From assembly GCF_001907675.1 (NCBI RefSeq), contig NZ_MPNT01000037.1:1-54370 (forward strand): DNA of 54,370 nt. The letters are read 5' to 3'. Position numbers and translations under genes: made by a program. This DNA is from Mycobacterium paraffinicum. Lineage in GTDB: Bacteria > Actinomycetota > Actinomycetes > Mycobacteriales > Mycobacteriaceae. Positions 18,401-27,290 of this stretch are shown here, piece by piece (the first letter of the stretch is position 1; each line of letters begins with the position of its first letter). The notes below the pieces were generated by a model that was given only the letters and a program-made list of their open reading frames with translations, was not told the DNA's origin and did no database searches.

Positions 18401-21400
18401 ACGAGGTCGGCTGCCCGGTGATCGAGGAGCTGACGCTGTCGGCCCCGTTGGCGTTGCCGGCGACCGGCTCGGTGCGGGTGCAGGTGGTGGTGGACGCCGC
18501 CGGCGAGACCGGATCCCGTGCGGTGGCGGTGTATTCGCAGGCCGGTGCCGAATGGACCGTGCATGCCCAGGGTGTGGTGAGCGAAGGTGCGCCCACGCCG
18601 GACGCGGACCTGTCGGTGTGGCCCCCGATCGGCGCCACGGCGGTCGACGTGACCGGCGCCTACGACGATTTGGCGGGGCGCGGCTACGGCTACGGTCCGG
18701 CCTTCCGCGGCCTGCGGAAGGTGTGGCGGCGGGGGACCGAGATCTTCGCCGAGGTCGAGGCGCCGCAGCAGGCCGGTGTGGCGGTGGGCGGCTTCGGGAT
18801 CCATCCGGTGGTGCTGGATGCGGCCCTGCACGCACTGGGCGTGGCCGACGAGGGCGCCGAGACTGTCTTGCCGTTCTCCTGGCAGGGAGTGTGCCTGTAC
18901 GCGGCCGGCGCGTCGCGGGTCCGGGTGCGGCTGGCGCCGGTGGGTCAGGGCGCCGTGTCGGTGGAACTGGCCGATTCGTCGGGCCTGCCGGTGCTGTCGG
19001 TGCGCGAGCTGGTGACGAGGCCGGTCTCGGCCGCCCAGCTGTCCGCGGCCGCGGCGGCCCGCTCCGGTGGCGGCGAACTCCTGGAGGCCGTGTGGTCCCC
19101 GGTCACGTTGACCGACAACGCCGGTGGGCCCGCTCCCGAGGTGTGGCAGCCGACGTCGGCCGGCGACGGGGTGATCGGATCGGTCTACGCCGCCACCCAT
19201 GAGGCGTTGGGCGTGTTGCAGTCCAGGGTCGAGGACGCCGGGCCGTTGGTGGTGCTGACCAGCGGCGCGGTCGCGCTGCCCGGCGAGCGGGTCGCGGACC
19301 TGGCCGGTGCCGCGGTGTGGGGGCTGGTGCGCTCGGCGCAGGCCGAGCAGCCGGGCCGGGCGGTGCTGGTCGACTCCGACGGTTCGCTCGATCTCGGCTC
19401 CGTAATCGCCTGCGGCGAGCCGCAATTGGTGGTGCGTGCGGGCACCGCCTACGGCGCACGGCTACAGCCGCTCAAGCCGCACCCGCTGTTGCCGTTGCCC
19501 GAGCCGCCTTCGGTGTGGCGGCTGGCCGCCGGCGACGCCGGGACGCTGGAGGACCTGGCGGTTCAGTCGGGCCCGCCGGCGGAGCTCGCGGCCGGGCACG
19601 TGCGGGTGGCGGTCGCCGCCGCCGGGGTGAACTTCCGCGACGTGCTGGTGGCCCTGGGCATGTATCCGGGCGCCGCGCAGCTGGGCGCCGAGGGCGCCGG
19701 ACTGGTGACCGAGATCGGTCCCGGCGTCACGGATTTGGCGGTCGGCGACGCGGTCATGGGCATATTGGGCCTGACCGGGTCGGAGGCGGTCGTCGACCGC
19801 CGGCTGCTGACGCGGGTACCGTCGGGCTGGTCGTTCGCACAGGCCGCCGGCGTGCCGGTGGTGTTCTTGACGGCGTATTACGGATTGTCGGTCCTGGGCG
19901 GCCTGCGCGCCGGCGAGCGGGTGCTGGTGCATGCCGGCGCCGGTGGCGTGGGTATGGCGGCCGTGCAGCTGGCCCGCCATTGGGGCGCCGAGGTGTTCGC
20001 GACCGCGAGCCGCGGCAAGTGGGACACCCTGCGCGCCATGGGCCTTGACGACGACCACATCGCGGATTCGCGGACGCTGGAATTCGAGGAGAAGTTCTCC
20101 ACCGCCACCGGCGGTGCCGGCGTGGACGTCGTGCTGAACTCGCTGGCCGGCGAGTTCACCGATGCGTCGCTGCGGTTGCTGGGCCGCGGCGGGCGCTTCA
20201 TCGAGATGGGCAAGACCGACCTGCGCGACCCGGCAGCCCAGCCCGGGATCTATTACCGCGCGTTCGACCTGATGGAGGCCGGCCCGGACCGCATCGCGGA
20301 GATGTCGGCCGAGCTGATGCGGTTGTTCGCGGCCGGGGCTTTGCGGCCCCTGCCCGTCAAGGCCTTCGACGTGCGTTGCGCCGCAGAGGCTTACCGGTTC
20401 GTGAGCCAGGCCCGGCACATCGGCAAGGTGGTCCTCACCATGCCCGGCGGGCCGGCCGGCCTGGCCGGCGGGACCGCGCTGATCACCGGCGGAACCGGCA
20501 TGGCGGGCTCGGCGGTGGCCCGCCACCTGGTCGACCGCTACCGGGTGCCACACGTGATGCTGGTGAGCCGCAGCGGTGAGCGGGCGGACGGGATGTCCGG
20601 GCTGGTGGCCGAGCTGCGCGAGGCGGGCGCCGAGGTGTCGGTGGTGGCCTGCGACGTCGGCGACCGGGACGCCGTGGCGGGGCTGCTGGCGCAAGTGCCG
20701 GAGCGCTTCCCGCTGCGCGGGGTGTTTCACGCGGCGGGTGTGCTCGACGACGGGTTGATCGCCTCGCTGACCCCGGATCGGGTGGACGCGGTGTTGCGGG
20801 CCAAGGTCGACGGGGCCTGGCACCTGCACGAGCTGACCCGGAATCTGAATCTTTCGGCGTTCGTGATGTTCTCGTCGATGGCGGGGATCGTCGGGGCGCC
20901 GGGCCAGGGCAACTATGCGGCCGCCAACTCGTTCCTCGACGGCCTGGCCGCGTACCGCCACGCCCAGCGACTGCCCGCCCTGTCGATCGCCTGGGGGATG
21001 TGGGAAGAGGCTTCGGCCATGACCCGGCACCTCGGTGATCGCGACAAGGCCCGGATGAGCCGCGCCGGGCTGGCGCCGCTGTCCACCCCGCAGGCGCTCG
21101 ACCTGCTGGACGCCGCGCTGCTGACCGAGCCGCCCGTCGTCGTGGCGACCCGGCTCGATACCGCCGCGCTGGCGCACGGCGGCGCCGCGCTGCCACCGCT
21201 GTTGAGCCGCTTGGCGACTCGCCGCGCCCGGCGGGTGCTCGACCCCACCGACATGGTGTCGCTGACCGGGCTGCGGGCGCGGCTGGAGGGCCTGGACCCC
21301 GAGCAGCGGCGGCGCGAGCTCGTCGAGCTGGTGTGCGGCAACGCCGCCACGGTGTTGGGGCACAGCACCGCGGACGTCAACGCCGCCCAGGCTTTCGCAG

Positions 21401-21804
21401 ATCTCGGGTTCGACTCGCTGACCGCCGTGGAGTTGCGCAACAGGCTCAAAATCGCGACCGGCCTGACCCTTTCGCCGACGCTGATCTTCGACTACCCGAC
21501 TCCGGCGGCGCTGGCCGAACACCTCGACGGCCAGCTGGCCACCGGTACGACCGGTGAGCCGCCCGATCGGATGGCCCGCTTCAACGACGTGGCCCGCGAA
21601 TTGCAGGCGCTGCTCGGCCAACCCGACTGGAGCCCCGGCGACAAGGCGCAGCTCATCACCCGGCTGGAAGCCCTGGTGCACACCCTGACCGGGCCGGCGG
21701 ACGTCGCCTATCCGGAGCAGCCCGACGACCCGTTCGACGACGACATCGCCACCGCCACCGAGAGCCAACTCTTCGCCATCCTCGACGACGAGATCGGCCC
21801 CTAG
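15475..21804 (+). CDS. pks8: Fully reducing type I polyketide synthase, unsplit Pks8/Pks17 (KS-AT-DH-ER-KR-ACP)
   Basis: This 2109-aa megasynthase starts 7 bp after pks7 (ATG at 15475; the frame extends further upstream inside pks7). Residues 1-33 are a charged docking helix. The KS has Cys203, His338 and His378. The AT has Ser651 in GHSVGE and the malonyl-type HAFHS signature at 748-752. The DH has His954 and Asp1115, but the motif reads [10 protein letters not shown], so Gln958 replaces the usual Gly. The ER NADPH loop is near 1490. The KR has GGTGMAGS near 1672, LDD at 1757-1759 and Tyr1814. The ACP has Ser1981. In M. tuberculosis H37Rv this module is divided between pks8 and pks17; here the frame is uninterrupted. 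The C-terminal tail again ends [14 protein letters not shown]. Confidence 0.93.
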   Translation: MPDTTQHVDYLKRLTADLRRARRRVSELEGRLSEPIAVVGMACRYAGGVDSPETLWALVNDGRDTVSDFPADRGWDVDGLYDPDPDAAGKMYTRQGSFLRDAADFDAGFFGVGPSEALAMDPQQRLMLEISWEALERAGIDPLALRGSATGVFAGVIHAGYGGEVKGELEGYGLTGSTLSVTSGRVSYVLGLEGPAVSIDTACSSSLVAMHLAAQSLRSGECDLALAGGVTVMATPAAFVEFSRQRALAPDGRCKVYAGAADGTSWSEGAGVLVLERLADARRLGHPVLAVLRGSAVNSDGASNGLTAPNGPSQQRVIRAALADAGLTAADVDVVEGHGTGTVLGDPIEAQALLATYGQDRPADRPLWLGSIKSNIGHTSAAAGVAGVIKMVQAMRHGVMPRTLHVDVPSPHVDWSAGAVSVLTEPRPWPARDGQRRAGVSSFGISGTNAHVIVEQPPESETVAEQADSPDIVMPWVVSGRSAEALAAQALRLSAHLDAEPALRAVDVGWSLATTRAALEHRAVLVGRDRDTLTAGLAGVASGAPGPGVVVGRSRPVGKRVFVFPGQGSQRLGMGRELYQRFPAFAQAFDEAVAAVDGHARLPLRDVMWGGDPGLLENTEFAQPALFVLEVALAALWRSWGVTPDVVIGHSVGEIAAACVAGVLSLPDAARVVAARGRLMAALPAGGVMVAVNATEAEVAPLLNGGVSLAAVNGPDAVVLSGERTAVTTVADRLADCGRRVRQLAVSHAFHSPLMEPMIGEFSSVLAGVSPGAARIDLVSNVTGQLAGPGYGSAEYWVEHVRRPVRFVDGVRVAESLGAGAFVEVGPGAALTAAVERSLAAEPAVAAVSMGKGRPEVDSLLLAAGQLFVSGAAVDWAGAFAGLTANRVDLPTYAFQRRRFWLSSEAVGGRDTAGLGLTGAEHALLGAVVERPDSGGVVLTGRLSTAAQPWLADHAVTQTVLFPGAGFVELMLRAGDEVGCPVIEELTLSAPLALPATGSVRVQVVVDAAGETGSRAVAVYSQAGAEWTVHAQGVVSEGAPTPDADLSVWPPIGATAVDVTGAYDDLAGRGYGYGPAFRGLRKVWRRGTEIFAEVEAPQQAGVAVGGFGIHPVVLDAALHALGVADEGAETVLPFSWQGVCLYAAGASRVRVRLAPVGQGAVSVELADSSGLPVLSVRELVTRPVSAAQLSAAAAARSGGGELLEAVWSPVTLTDNAGGPAPEVWQPTSAGDGVIGSVYAATHEALGVLQSRVEDAGPLVVLTSGAVALPGERVADLAGAAVWGLVRSAQAEQPGRAVLVDSDGSLDLGSVIACGEPQLVVRAGTAYGARLQPLKPHPLLPLPEPPSVWRLAAGDAGTLEDLAVQSGPPAELAAGHVRVAVAAAGVNFRDVLVALGMYPGAAQLGAEGAGLVTEIGPGVTDLAVGDAVMGILGLTGSEAVVDRRLLTRVPSGWSFAQAAGVPVVFLTAYYGLSVLGGLRAGERVLVHAGAGGVGMAAVQLARHWGAEVFATASRGKWDTLRAMGLDDDHIADSRTLEFEEKFSTATGGAGVDVVLNSLAGEFTDASLRLLGRGGRFIEMGKTDLRDPAAQPGIYYRAFDLMEAGPDRIAEMSAELMRLFAAGALRPLPVKAFDVRCAAEAYRFVSQARHIGKVVLTMPGGPAGLAGGTALITGGTGMAGSAVARHLVDRYRVPHVMLVSRSGERADGMSGLVAELREAGAEVSVVACDVGDRDAVAGLLAQVPERFPLRGVFHAAGVLDDGLIASLTPDRVDAVLRAKVDGAWHLHELTRNLNLSAFVMFSSMAGIVGAPGQGNYAAANSFLDGLAAYRHAQRLPALSIAWGMWEEASAMTRHLGDRDKARMSRAGLAPLSTPQALDLLDAALLTEPPVVVATRLDTAALAHGGAALPPLLSRLATRRARRVLDPTDMVSLTGLRARLEGLDPEQRRRELVELVCGNAATVLGHSTADVNAAQAFADLGFDSLTAVELRNRLKIATGLTLSPTLIFDYPTPAALAEHLDGQLATGTTGEPPDRMARFNDVARELQALLGQPDWSPGDKAQLITRLEALVHTLTGPADVAYPEQPDDPFDDDIATATESQLFAILDDEIGP
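20743..20841 (+). repeat. Near-identical direct repeat, copy 2 (KR domain of pks8)
   Basis: This is the partner of 14415-14513, 6328 bp downstream and in the same orientation, differing at one of 99 positions. The pair could mediate recombination that would fuse or delete PKS modules. Confidence 0.85.
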
Positions 21805-21805
21805 C

Positions 21806-24800
21806 ATGGCGGACGTCGCAGTCATCGGCCTGGCGTGCCGATTCCCGGGCGCGGCAAACCCCCGCGAATTCTGGGATCTCATCCGCGACGGGCGGGAGGC
21901 GACGCGGTTGCCCGGGGACGTCGCCGAGTTCGACGCCGACTTCTTCAACCTCTCGCCGCGCGAGGCGTGCGCGATGGACCCGCGCCAGCGATTGGCCCTC
22001 GAACTGACCTGGGAAGCCTTCGAGGACGCCTTCGTGGTACCCGAAACGGTTCGCGGAGCGGACATTTCGGTGTATGTGGGGGCCATGGCCGACGACTACG
22101 CGGCCCTCACGCTGCGCGACATCGCCGACAACCTCGACCACCACTCGTTCGCCGGCATCAGCCGGGGGATGATCGCCAACCGGGTCTCGTACGCCTTCGG
22201 CTTGCACGGCCCCAGCATGACCGTCGACTCCGGCCAATCGTCGTCGCTGCTCGCCGTGCACCTCGCCTGCGAGAGCCTGCGCGCCGGCGAGTCGACGCTG
22301 GCGATTGCCGGCGGGGTCCACCTCAACCTGGCCGACGAAACCGCAATGCTGGAGCGCGAATTCGGCGCGCTGTCGGCGTCGGGTCACACCTACGCGTTCG
22401 ATCGGCGCGCGGACGGCTACGTGCGCGGCGAGGGCGGGGGACTGGTCCTGCTGAAGCCGTTGCCGGCGGCCCTGCGCGACGGGGACCGCGTTCACGCGGT
22501 CATCCGGGGCAGTGCCGTGGGTAACGCGGGGCACAGCGCCGCCGGCCAGACCGTGCCCTCGGTCCCCGGTGAGGCGGACGTGATCCGCCGGGCGCTCGCC
22601 GCCGCCGCCGTGGGCAGCGGCGACATCGATTACATCGAGGCCCACGGCACCGGCACCAAGGTCGGCGACGCGGTGGAGGCCCAGGCGCTGGTCGAGGTGT
22701 TCGGCGGGCGCGAGCTGACCGTGGGCTCGGTGAAGACCAACATCGGTCACGCCGGCGCCGCCGCCGGAATCGCGGGCTTGCTCAAAGCCGTTCTGGCCGT
22801 GGAACACTCGGTGCTGCCGCCGAGCCTCAACTATTCCGCGAATCCCGAACTGCAACAGCTGCGGGTCAACACCGCCGCGCTGCCCTGGCCGGCGGCGGGG
22901 CGCCCGCGCCGCGCCGGGGTCTCGTCCTTCGGGATGGGCGGCACCAACGGGCACGTCGTCGTGGAACAAGCACCGCCGCAACCGGATACGCCCGCCGATC
23001 CGCACCAACCACCACTCGCGTGGGTGCTGTCGGCGCGCTCGGAGCCCGCCCTGGCCAACCAGGCGCGCCGGCTCTCGGCGTGGGTCGCGGGCCCGGGGCG
23101 CGGCGCGGCGGACGTGGCGTGGTCGTTGGCGACGACCCGCTCGGTGTTCGAGCACCGGGCGGTGCTGGTCGGCGGGGATCTCGGGGCACTGATGCGCGGC
23201 GCGTCGGCCCTGGCCGCCGGCGAGCCGGCGCCCGGTGTGGTCGCAGGCCGGGCCGGGTCCGCGGCGAAGACGGCCTTCGTGTTCCCCGGCCAGGGCTCCC
23301 AATGGCCGGGGATGGGCCGCGAACTGCACCTGCGGTTCCCGGCCTTCGCGCACGCCTTCGACGAGGCCGCGGTGGCGTTGGATCCCCACCTGCGGTCGCC
23401 GCTGCGCGAGGTGATGTGGGGTACGGACGCGGAGGCGTTGCAAGGCACCGAGTTCGCGCAGCCGGCCTTGTTCGCGCTCGAGGTCGCCCTGGCCGCGTTG
23501 TGGCGGTCCTGGGGCGTGACGCCCGATGTGGTGCTGGGCCATTCGGTCGGCGAGATCGCGGCGGCGCACGTGGCCGGCGTGTTGTCGCTGGGCGACGCGG
23601 CGCGCATCGTGGCGGCGCGCGGCCGGCTGATGGCGGCGCTGCCGGGCGACGGGGTGATGGTGGCGGTGAGCGCCGGGGAGGCCGAGGTCACCCCGATGCT
23701 GGGTGACGGTGTCGGCATCGCGGCGGTCAACGGCCCCAACGCGGTGGTCCTGTCGGGCGAGCGCACCACGGTGGCCGCCGTGGCGGAGCGGTTGGCGGAC
23801 GGCGGCCGGCGGACGCATCGGCTGGCGGTCTCGCACGCGTTTCATTCGGTGTTGATGGAACCGATGCTCGACGAGTTCGCTCGGCGGGTCGCCGACGTCG
23901 AGCCGCAGCAAGCGCGAATCTGCTTGATTTCCAATGTGTCCGGGGAGCCGGCCGACCTGGGGTACGGGTCCGCGCGGTACTGGGTGGAGCACGTGCGCCG
24001 GCCGGTGCGGTTCCTCGACGGCGTACGCACGGCCGAGGGCCTCGGGGTGACGGCGTTCGCGGAGGTGGGCCCGGGCGGCGGGTTGAGCGCGGCGGTGGAC
24101 CAGTCGCTGACGACCGAGCGCCCCGTCTCGGTGGTGACCCTGCCCAAGGACGGTCCCGAGGTCGAGTCGCTGCTGACCGCGGCCGGACGGCTGTTCACCG
24201 CCGGGGTGTCCGTAGGCTGGCCGGCCGTGCTGGCCGGCTCCGGAGGCCGACGCGTCGAGCTGCCCACGTATGCCTTTGCCCGCCAACGATTCTGGCTGGG
24301 CGGCGCGCAGGATGCGTTGCCCGCCAACGCAAGCCGGTCCCCGGACCTCGCCGAGCAACTGCACGCGCTGACCCTCGAGGAGCAACGCCGGCGACTGGTC
24401 GCACTGGTCTGCGAGCACGCGGCCGCTGTCGCGGGACACCCGGACGGCCGTGCCATCGACCCCGACCGCGCCTTCGCCGACCTCGGCTTCGACTCACTGA
24501 CCGGCGTGGAACTGCGCAACCGCCTGACGACCGCAACCGGGTTGGCCCTGTCGCGCACGCTGATCTTCGACTATCCCACTCCGGCCGCGCTGGCCGATCA
24601 CCTGCGTCAGCAGCTATTTCGTGGCGAAGACCAGGAATCCGACGACGAGAAGGTGTGGTCCGCTCTGCGCAGGATTCCGCTCGCCGAGCTGCGCAGAACC
24701 GGCTTGCTCGACAAACTTCTGCTGCTGGCGGGTGGCCCGGAAAACGTTGTCGCCGAACCGGTCACCGACCCGATCGACGAGCTGAGCCCCGACGATCTGA

Positions 24801-24835
24801 TCGCGCTGGCGCTGAAAACCGAGGACGCTGAATGA
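21806..24835 (+). CDS. pks9: Type I PKS with KSQ-AT-ACP architecture, Pks9 orthologue
   Basis: This 1009-aa protein starts one base after the pks8 stop and has no N-terminal docking helix. The KS-like domain reads VDSGQSSSLLAVHLA, with Gln144 where the condensing Cys should be; the two His remain (His280, His315). Cys-to-Gln is the hallmark of KSQ loading domains, which decarboxylate malonyl-ACP to make an acetyl starter. The AT has Ser580 in GHSVGE and the HAFHS malonyl signature (677-681), consistent with that role. The ACP has Ser897 in GFDSL. A C-terminal segment ending PIDELSPDDLIALAL may be a docking element. There are no reductive domains. It could instead be an ancillary acyl carrier. 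Confidence 0.93.
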   Translation: MADVAVIGLACRFPGAANPREFWDLIRDGREATRLPGDVAEFDADFFNLSPREACAMDPRQRLALELTWEAFEDAFVVPETVRGADISVYVGAMADDYAALTLRDIADNLDHHSFAGISRGMIANRVSYAFGLHGPSMTVDSGQSSSLLAVHLACESLRAGESTLAIAGGVHLNLADETAMLEREFGALSASGHTYAFDRRADGYVRGEGGGLVLLKPLPAALRDGDRVHAVIRGSAVGNAGHSAAGQTVPSVPGEADVIRRALAAAAVGSGDIDYIEAHGTGTKVGDAVEAQALVEVFGGRELTVGSVKTNIGHAGAAAGIAGLLKAVLAVEHSVLPPSLNYSANPELQQLRVNTAALPWPAAGRPRRAGVSSFGMGGTNGHVVVEQAPPQPDTPADPHQPPLAWVLSARSEPALANQARRLSAWVAGPGRGAADVAWSLATTRSVFEHRAVLVGGDLGALMRGASALAAGEPAPGVVAGRAGSAAKTAFVFPGQGSQWPGMGRELHLRFPAFAHAFDEAAVALDPHLRSPLREVMWGTDAEALQGTEFAQPALFALEVALAALWRSWGVTPDVVLGHSVGEIAAAHVAGVLSLGDAARIVAARGRLMAALPGDGVMVAVSAGEAEVTPMLGDGVGIAAVNGPNAVVLSGERTTVAAVAERLADGGRRTHRLAVSHAFHSVLMEPMLDEFARRVADVEPQQARICLISNVSGEPADLGYGSARYWVEHVRRPVRFLDGVRTAEGLGVTAFAEVGPGGGLSAAVDQSLTTERPVSVVTLPKDGPEVESLLTAAGRLFTAGVSVGWPAVLAGSGGRRVELPTYAFARQRFWLGGAQDALPANASRSPDLAEQLHALTLEEQRRRLVALVCEHAAAVAGHPDGRAIDPDRAFADLGFDSLTGVELRNRLTTATGLALSRTLIFDYPTPAALADHLRQQLFRGEDQESDDEKVWSALRRIPLAELRRTGLLDKLLLLAGGPENVVAEPVTDPIDELSPDDLIALALKTEDAE

Positions 24836-24966
24836 GCAAATTCCGATCCAATAAGACACATGTCGAATACTTCAAACTTTTGCCGAATTACCGGCAACCG
24901 CTTAAAATTCGAAAATTAGCGAAAGTCCCATTCGAGCTGGGATGCAAGCAAAAGGGTCGGGCATGA
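24832..24966 (+). other. 44-codon ORF exactly bridging pks9 and pks11 with ATGA overlaps at both ends
   Basis: The ATG at 24832 overlaps the pks9 stop (ATGA). The frame encodes 44 residues beginning MSKFRSNKTHVEYFKLLPNY and ends with TGA at 24964-24966, inside the pks11 start (ATGA). The peptide would be strongly basic. Only about half of its third codon positions are G or C, far below the neighbours, so it does not look like ordinary mycobacterial coding sequence. It may be a translational-coupling leader or simply an A/T-rich regulatory spacer. No start other than the coupled one is evident. Confidence 0.35.
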
Positions 24967-26024
24967 GCGTCATCGCGGGTGTATTCGGAGCGTTGCCGCC
25001 GCATCGTTACAGCCAGGCCGAAATCACCGAGCAACTCGTGCAATTCCCCGCATTGACCGAACACGAGGAGATCGTGCGGCGGTTGCACGCCGCCGCCAAG
25101 GTCAACAGCCGCCACCTGGTCCTGCCGCTGGAACGGTACCCGTCGCTGACCGATTTCGGTGAGGCCAACGAGATCTTCATCGAACACGCCGTCGAACTCG
25201 GCTGCGAAGCGCTGCTCGGCGCGCTCGAGGAGGCCGGTCTGCGGCCGCAGGACATCGACATGATCGCCACCACCACGGTCACCGGGGTCGCGGTGCCGTC
25301 CCTCGACGCGCGGATCGCCGGACGGCTGGGCCTGCGTCCGGACGTGCGCCGGGTGCCGCTGTTCGGGCTGGGCTGCGCGGCCGGGGCCGCCGGGGTGGGC
25401 CGGCTGCACGACTACCTGCGCGGCGCGCCCGACGGCGTCGCCGTCCTGGTGTCGGTCGAGCTGTGCTCGCTCACCTTCCCGGCGGTCAGGCCGACCGTCT
25501 CGGGGCTGGTGGGCACCGCCATGTTCGGCGACGGCGCGGCCGCCGTGGTCGCCGTCGGCGACCGTCGCGCCGAGCGGCTGAGCCCCGGCGGACCCGACAT
25601 CGTCGATTCCCGCAGCCGCCTGTACCCCGAATCGCTGCACATCATGGCCTGGAACGTCAGCTCGGCCGGGCTGCACCTGGTGATGTCCCCGGAGCTCACC
25701 AACTTCATCGACCGCTACCTGGCCGACGATGTCGGCCGCTTCCTGAGCGCCCACGGGCTGGCGAAGGACGACGTGGCCGCCTGGGTGGCGCACCCCGGCG
25801 GTCCCAAGGTCATCAACGCGATCGCCAACAGCCTCGAGCTGGCGCCGGATGCCCTCGAGCTGACCTGGCGCTCGCTGGGCGAGGTCGCGAACCTGTCGTC
25901 GGCGTCGGTGCTGCACATCCTGCGTGACACCATCGCCAAGCCGCCGCCCGGCGGGGGCCCCGGGCTGATGCTCGCGATGGGGCCGGGATTCAGCGCCGAG
26001 TTGGTGCTACTGCGCTGGCGCTAG
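24963..26024 (+). CDS. pks11: Type III polyketide synthase, Pks11 orthologue
   Basis: This second 353-aa chalcone-synthase-like enzyme has its triad at the same positions as Pks10: Cys138 ([11 protein letters not shown]), His277 (AHPGGPK) and Asn310 ([10 protein letters not shown]). The N-terminus ([29 protein letters not shown]) is closer to what I recall of M. tuberculosis Pks11, an alkylpyrone synthase. An AAAAGGG site precedes the ATG at 24963; an upstream ATG at 24942 would add seven residues. The 3' end overlaps the convergent P450 gene by 18 bp. It probably extends the acyl chain made by the type I proteins; this is inference. Confidence 0.92.
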   Translation: MSVIAGVFGALPPHRYSQAEITEQLVQFPALTEHEEIVRRLHAAAKVNSRHLVLPLERYPSLTDFGEANEIFIEHAVELGCEALLGALEEAGLRPQDIDMIATTTVTGVAVPSLDARIAGRLGLRPDVRRVPLFGLGCAAGAAGVGRLHDYLRGAPDGVAVLVSVELCSLTFPAVRPTVSGLVGTAMFGDGAAAVVAVGDRRAERLSPGGPDIVDSRSRLYPESLHIMAWNVSSAGLHLVMSPELTNFIDRYLADDVGRFLSAHGLAKDDVAAWVAHPGGPKVINAIANSLELAPDALELTWRSLGEVANLSSASVLHILRDTIAKPPPGGGPGLMLAMGPGFSAELVLLRWR

Positions 26025-27290
26025 GTCGACGGTCAACCCCGGCTTGGGGGACAGCGCGGCAAGGTTGACGGCGCGGATGCGCTGGGGCGGCATCCGCAGC
26101 GTGGTCCTGGCGAGCAGGCGGGCCAGCATGACGGTCAGCTCGGTGGTGGCCATGGCCGCGCCGATGCAGCGGTGCAGGCCGCCGCTGAACGGAAGGAATT
26201 CGTGTGGCGCGGGCTTGCGATAGCCGGGGGCGTCGGGGTCCCACCGCTGCGGCCTGAATCGCGTTGGCTCGGGCCATATCTCGGGGACGCGATGCGTGAC
26301 GTACGGGCTGAAGATGAGCAGCCGGCCCGCCGGTATGCGGTGGCCGTCGAAGGAGATCTCGCGGATCACCTTGCGCGCCGAGATCACCCCGGGCGGGTAG
26401 AGCCGCAGGGTTTCGTGGACGACGCCGTTGAGATAAGTCAGCGCCGTCAGGTCGCCCGCGCCCGGGGGCCGTCCGCCGAGCACGCGTGCGACTTCCTCGG
26501 CGGCGGTGTCCCACGCGCCCGGCACGGACAGCAGCATGTAGATCGCCCACGCCAGCGCGCCGCTGGTGGTCTCGTAGCCGGCGGTGATGAGCGAAATGAC
26601 GGCGTCGCGAATCTCGTTGTCGCTCAAGGCGTAGCCCTCGTCGCCGCGACCGTTGATAAGCATCGTCAGCATGTGGTCGTCGGGCCTGGGATCCCTGCGG
26701 GCGGCGGCGATCTGGGCGTCGACGAGGGCGTCGATGCGTTTCCGGGCGGCCACCGCCCGTCGCCAGCCCGGCGCGTTGAGCCGCCGTTGCAGCGCGACCA
26801 CCTGCGGAAGCATGTGGGTCAGGTCGAGCAGGGGTTGCAGCTGTTCGCCCAGGAAGTCCGAGTGGGCGGCCAGGCGCGGGCCGAACAGGCTCTCGCCGGT
26901 GCTGCGCCGCACCGCCGAGCGGCACTCCGCGTAGATGTCCAGCCGCTGCCCCGGCCGCCAGCCGTCGATCACGGCGTCGATGGTGGACACCATGGTGGCG
27001 ACGTAGTCCTGGATCTGCCGATGGCGCAGGCCGGGCGCGACGACACTGCGCCGGCGCCGGTGGTCGTCGCCGTCGCTGACGATCAGCGCGGTGGGTCCGT
27101 CGACGATGGCGAGGTTCTGAAAGGTCAACCGCCAGCTGAACGCGTCGGCGTTGGCGAACACGAACTTGTTGGCCTCGGCGCCCAAGAGGTAGGTGTAACC
27201 GTGCCGGCCGACGCCGGAATTGATGACCGGGCCGCGGCGCCGGTACAGGGCCAGCAGGGCCTCGCCGGGCGGGTACCGCACAGGGTTCAT
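26007..27290 (-). CDS. cyp139A1: Cytochrome P450, CYP139 family
   Basis: This 427-aa soluble P450 probably oxidises a product of the adjacent PKS cluster, which is the usual neighbour of CYP139 in mycobacteria. It shows the I-helix AGYETTSG motif, the K-helix HETLR motif, and the heme loop [10 protein letters not shown] with Cys375 as thiolate ligand. The sequence closely follows what I recall of M. tuberculosis CYP139A1 ([20 protein letters not shown]). The ATG at 27290 overlaps the ABC-F stop (ATGA), so the two are translationally coupled. Its electron-transfer partners are not in the window. Confidence 0.92.
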   Translation of the reverse strand: MNPVRYPPGEALLALYRRRGPVINSGVGRHGYTYLLGAEANKFVFANADAFSWRLTFQNLAIVDGPTALIVSDGDDHRRRRSVVAPGLRHRQIQDYVATMVSTIDAVIDGWRPGQRLDIYAECRSAVRRSTGESLFGPRLAAHSDFLGEQLQPLLDLTHMLPQVVALQRRLNAPGWRRAVAARKRIDALVDAQIAAARRDPRPDDHMLTMLINGRGDEGYALSDNEIRDAVISLITAGYETTSGALAWAIYMLLSVPGAWDTAAEEVARVLGGRPPGAGDLTALTYLNGVVHETLRLYPPGVISARKVIREISFDGHRIPAGRLLIFSPYVTHRVPEIWPEPTRFRPQRWDPDAPGYRKPAPHEFLPFSGGLHRCIGAAMATTELTVMLARLLARTTLRMPPQRIRAVNLAALSPKPGLTVDLAPAQ

